A stretch of DNA of 22,331 nucleotides from a virus. The stretch spans positions 1 through 22,331 of the IMG/VR virus record IMGVR_UViG_3300046413_000448. The stretch is one strand, 5' to 3'. Shown one piece after another: positions 20,119-22,331 of this stretch (positions are counted from its first letter, which is position 1; every line of letters begins with the position of its first letter). The notes below the pieces were generated by a model that was not told the DNA's origin, made no database searches, and was given only the letters and a program-made list of their open reading frames with translations. A program made the position numbers and the translations under genes.

Positions 20119-21108
20119 TTATACAGCTAAATCAGTATCGAACTGTATAGCTCCATCAATGCCTGCGTTATACAAAGCTGTGAATTCAAGATTAACTAAC
20201 ACCGCACCATCTGCCGTCACTTCTGTAGCACCAGTGGTAAACGCGCAAGTAGGCAAGTTAAATTTTATGCCATCTGTACTGTTATAGTCTGTATTATCGT
20301 TATCTATTTCGATAATAATAGCGTCTGTTCCAGCCTCTTGAGATGCAACATTTAAAAATCTTGCATAATTGGTATTGTTTGGAAAATGTGCAGTTAAACT
20401 ACCTGTGACTGACATTTTTCCTAAAGTACCCTCTACTGGCTTTTCATTACCGATAACATAAACTGGCGACATACCATTTTCAATAGTTAATGATATTTCG
20501 GTTATTGTAGTATCTTCTGAACCAGCAATCTTAACCCTAGCATCTTGAGCCGTAAAAGGTGTAACTGTAGCTGTTGGTGGCACAGCAGGGCTTCCATCAG
20601 TATCAGGATGTGCGTCTGCCACTGTCATTGTTGCACCCATTACTGAAACACTGCACTCAATGAATCCGTCAGCAGGTATGCTCATGTTAAAACTGTTGAT
20701 CTGGCAACCTGTGAAAATCTGAGTATCACCAGTAAAGTTTATATCATTAAACTCGCGAACAAATACAAACGAGCGCTGAGTTGAACCGTTAACATATACA
20801 GTGCCTGAGGCATCATCGTCAGCGTCTAATGCTGTTGGTGTGCATAAAGACGCATGAATTAGCTCGTTGTGGTCTGGGTCTGGTGATAGGTCAAAAGTAA
20901 TATCGCCTGTAACACTGTGTGAGCCTTTCAAAATTTTATCAGTGTTTCTGTCACCCCTGATTCTTTCGGTTGTAAGTGTTGCAAAACTCAAAGACAGGGT
21001 ATTGCCTTTTTGATTTAGCTCCTCAAAGCCTGTTGTGGTTGCGTTCAGATATGATGTTTCTGGCGCAAATGATAATTTTGAATTAAAACCTAATGCTGTT
21101 GTTGCCAT
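20119..21108 (-). CDS. Major tail tube protein
   Basis: The product has 329 residues, MATTALGFNS to DLAV. Features typical of the siphophage tail tube protein family (Phage_tube_2) are the opening GFNSKLSFAPETSY, the TTERIRGDR and GSHSVTGDITFDLSP segments, and SLTIENGMSPVYVIGNEKPV with GTLGKMSVTGSLTAHFPNN, which form the tube beta barrel and the inter-ring contacts. The size is on the large side and suggests an extra outward domain. It polymerises into the tail tube through which DNA passes. AGGAGT precedes ATG 21108, and a hairpin follows the gene. Confidence 0.85.
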   Translation of the reverse strand: MATTALGFNSKLSFAPETSYLNATTTGFEELNQKGNTLSLSFATLTTERIRGDRNTDKILKGSHSVTGDITFDLSPDPDHNELIHASLCTPTALDADDDASGTVYVNGSTQRSFVFVREFNDINFTGDTQIFTGCQINSFNMSIPADGFIECSVSVMGATMTVADAHPDTDGSPAVPPTATVTPFTAQDARVKIAGSEDTTITEISLTIENGMSPVYVIGNEKPVEGTLGKMSVTGSLTAHFPNNTNYARFLNVASQEAGTDAIIIEIDNDNTDYNSTDGIKFNLPTCAFTTGATEVTADGAVLVNLEFTALYNAGIDGAIQFDTDLAV

Positions 21109-21110
21109 TT

Positions 21111-21623
21111 TTAACTCCTAGCGGGTGTTACCGCAATGTAAGATACGTCTATATTACGAACATAAAAAGCATCTTCTTTGCGCCCCACGCCTAAAGATAC
21201 ATTACGCAAAACCACCTCAGTGCCACCCGCACTGATTTTAGTCCCGCGCCTAAATTGGTTGGCTAAAGTATCTATCTTTTCGCTATATCCGCCTACGCCA
21301 ACCTGACAGAAATAGTCTATCTGAAATATGCCAGAGTGCAAGTCTTTACCGCTACCGCCTATTGTTGCAACCTCGGTATCTGCTGGCAATAATGTACCCC
21401 TTGCCCATTCTGCTGTTGATGATGTTTTATTCAACTCAGTTAAATCAAAATTGACGTTTTCAAATACCCGCTTAGTGATACTGGCTGTATTGCAAGCAGT
21501 ATTGAATTGAGTTTCAAATGCTATGCGAATATTTCTAAATATTTTAGAAGTGTCTGATTGTGCGCCAGCTACAACCGTTAAATCTGTACTCTCAGTTATA
21601 GAGCCATAATCAACACTGCTCAT
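21111..21623 (-). CDS. Tail terminator-like protein
   Basis: The product has 170 residues. Residues about 28-60 (NIRIAFETQFNTACNTASIT and FENVNFDL) and about 68-110 (ARGTLLPADTEVATIGGSG, GIFQIDYFCQVGVG) match the plan of phage proteins of the DUF4128/gpU-like terminator type, which form a ring that stops tail tube growth and joins the tail to the head. The position between the gp10-like gene and the tail tube gene is the expected one. It overlaps the upstream gene as ATGA. The assignment is by pattern memory and gene order. Confidence 0.75.
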   Translation of the reverse strand: MSSVDYGSITESTDLTVVAGAQSDTSKIFRNIRIAFETQFNTACNTASITKRVFENVNFDLTELNKTSSTAEWARGTLLPADTEVATIGGSGKDLHSGIFQIDYFCQVGVGGYSEKIDTLANQFRRGTKISAGGTEVVLRNVSLGVGRKEDAFYVRNIDVSYIAVTPARS

Positions 21624-21982
21624 AATGTAACCTCAGAAATACTCACCTTGAGCATTCCAGCAGGGGCTTTATCAAACCCTCCGTTTTCAATTCTCTCAGC
21701 GTAAGGCAAGTTGTTAGAAAAATAAACAGCATCTCCAATCTTAAAATTGCTCATTTCCTCGCTAGCATCGCTAGTAGACTCTGTACCCGCCTTATTCTCG
21801 CCTCTAGTGCCGTTATCAACTTGACCTATAGAAGTGTGCCAGTTATTTCTAAGCCGCCCAGAGACAACTGGGGTGCGCTTAATAGTGCGCGAAAATATAC
21901 CTAGCAAAGTACCTCTTACAACCTTACTCTGCTCAGACTTAATATTTGTAATAGCTTTCTTAGCTTGTAAGCTGAAGCTCAT
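21620..21982 (-). CDS. HK97 gp10-like tail completion protein
   Basis: The product has 120 residues. The N-terminal helix and RTPVVSGRLRNNWHTSIGQV, then KIGDAVYFSNNLPYAERIEN and GGFDKAPAGMLKVSI, are the hallmark blocks of the HK97 gp10 (tail-component) family: T P V.SG.L..SW at the start, and N..PYA..IE.G....APaGM. near the end. These proteins act at the neck, linking the head connector to the tail. It overlaps the preceding gene by 23 bases and the terminator gene by 4. Confidence 0.85.
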   Translation of the reverse strand: MSFSLQAKKAITNIKSEQSKVVRGTLLGIFSRTIKRTPVVSGRLRNNWHTSIGQVDNGTRGENKAGTESTSDASEEMSNFKIGDAVYFSNNLPYAERIENGGFDKAPAGMLKVSISEVTL

Positions 21983-22331
21983 ACACCACCACCGTTGTTG
22001 CTGGTTTAACTTCTTTTACACTCACCACCCTAAAGCTCTGGCTATTAATCGTAGCCGTATCACCTACAACAATCTGCGAATCAGATGACGCTAGGGCATT
22101 ATGAACAACCCCAATAGTAGCAGTATCGCCTTGCTCAGACTTAGCCTCATCAAGAACAACAACAACAGCCGTATAAGTTGAAGTCGTCACACTCATAGCC
22201 GCGCCAAAATTAGGTTGACCGCTATCCAACAAAGCATGAGTTTCAGCTATGCGGCTAAATGTCACCGATTGACCAAAATCAGTAATCAGATTTCGTGCTG
22301 TAGATGCTAAAGGTGCGTAATTAAAAGCCAT
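21960..22331 (-). CDS. Head closure (stopper)-like protein
   Basis: The product has 123 residues. The ATG lies exactly at the window edge (22331), so a start further upstream outside the window cannot be excluded. The order of elements (short helix, FGQSVTFSRIAE, TSTYTAVVVVLDEAKS, then IVVGDTATINSQSFRVVSVKEV and a final strand VVVYELQL) fits the small beta-barrel head-closure or head-tail joining proteins found just before gp10-like genes. These seal the capsid portal after DNA packaging. Support is gene order plus fold-like pattern, not a strong motif. Confidence 0.7.
   Translation of the reverse strand: MAFNYAPLASTARNLITDFGQSVTFSRIAETHALLDSGQPNFGAAMSVTTSTYTAVVVVLDEAKSEQGDTATIGVVHNALASSDSQIVVGDTATINSQSFRVVSVKEVKPATTVVVYELQLTS

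Overview
The window is a piece of a tailed bacteriophage genome of siphovirus type. A tape measure protein, tail tube protein, tail terminator, HK97 gp10-like protein and head-closure-like protein sit in the usual order, with no contractile-tail genes in view. The DNA is AT-rich. Several small proteins (the MPQGKGTYG peptide at 5383-5475, the 93-residue protein at 5484-5765, the tail proteins with an Mtd-like N-terminus) look like ones I remember from marine phages. A marine proteobacterial host is therefore my best guess, but the host cannot be read from this sequence. I saw no integrase, tRNA, CRISPR array or insertion sequence.

Layout. From 22331 down to 4479 a long minus-strand late operon runs right to left: head closure, HK97 gp10-like, tail terminator, tail tube, tail assembly chaperone with a -1 frameshift extension, tape measure, two tail-tip proteins (one discoidin-like, one large hub with a lectin-like domain), three paralogous small tail proteins, an Mtd-like fibre, two further unknown proteins, several secreted or membrane-anchored proteins, small basic peptides, a holin-like protein and a GH24 endolysin. 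Many late genes overlap as TAATG, TGATG or ATGA, so translation is probably coupled.

From 3472 to 3624 lies a bidirectional promoter region. To its right, three plus-strand genes (3625-4558) include two probable DNA-binding proteins, and the last one overlaps the 3' end of the endolysin gene head-on. To its left, minus-strand early genes include small unknown proteins, a winged-helix replication-type protein, a DnaJ-type zinc-finger microprotein, an ERF/annealase-like protein and a coiled-coil protein cut by the window edge.

The most interesting signal is in the early region. Near-identical promoter cassettes (TTGACA, palindrome TTAYGCGTAA, ATAATGT) and near-identical intercistronic hairpins (GGGGTC-GNAA-GACCCC followed by CTTGAGGG) alternate as promoter - small gene - hairpin - second gene, three times and on both strands. 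Nearly all these genes also share the ribosome binding site GAGGGCAA. This looks like a modular, coordinately regulated expression system.

Six genes shorter than 60 codons were found by direct reading (1303-1476, 2491-2664, 3298-3471, 5383-5475, 5758-5931, 8046-8225). No stretch over 300 bases lacks a gene.
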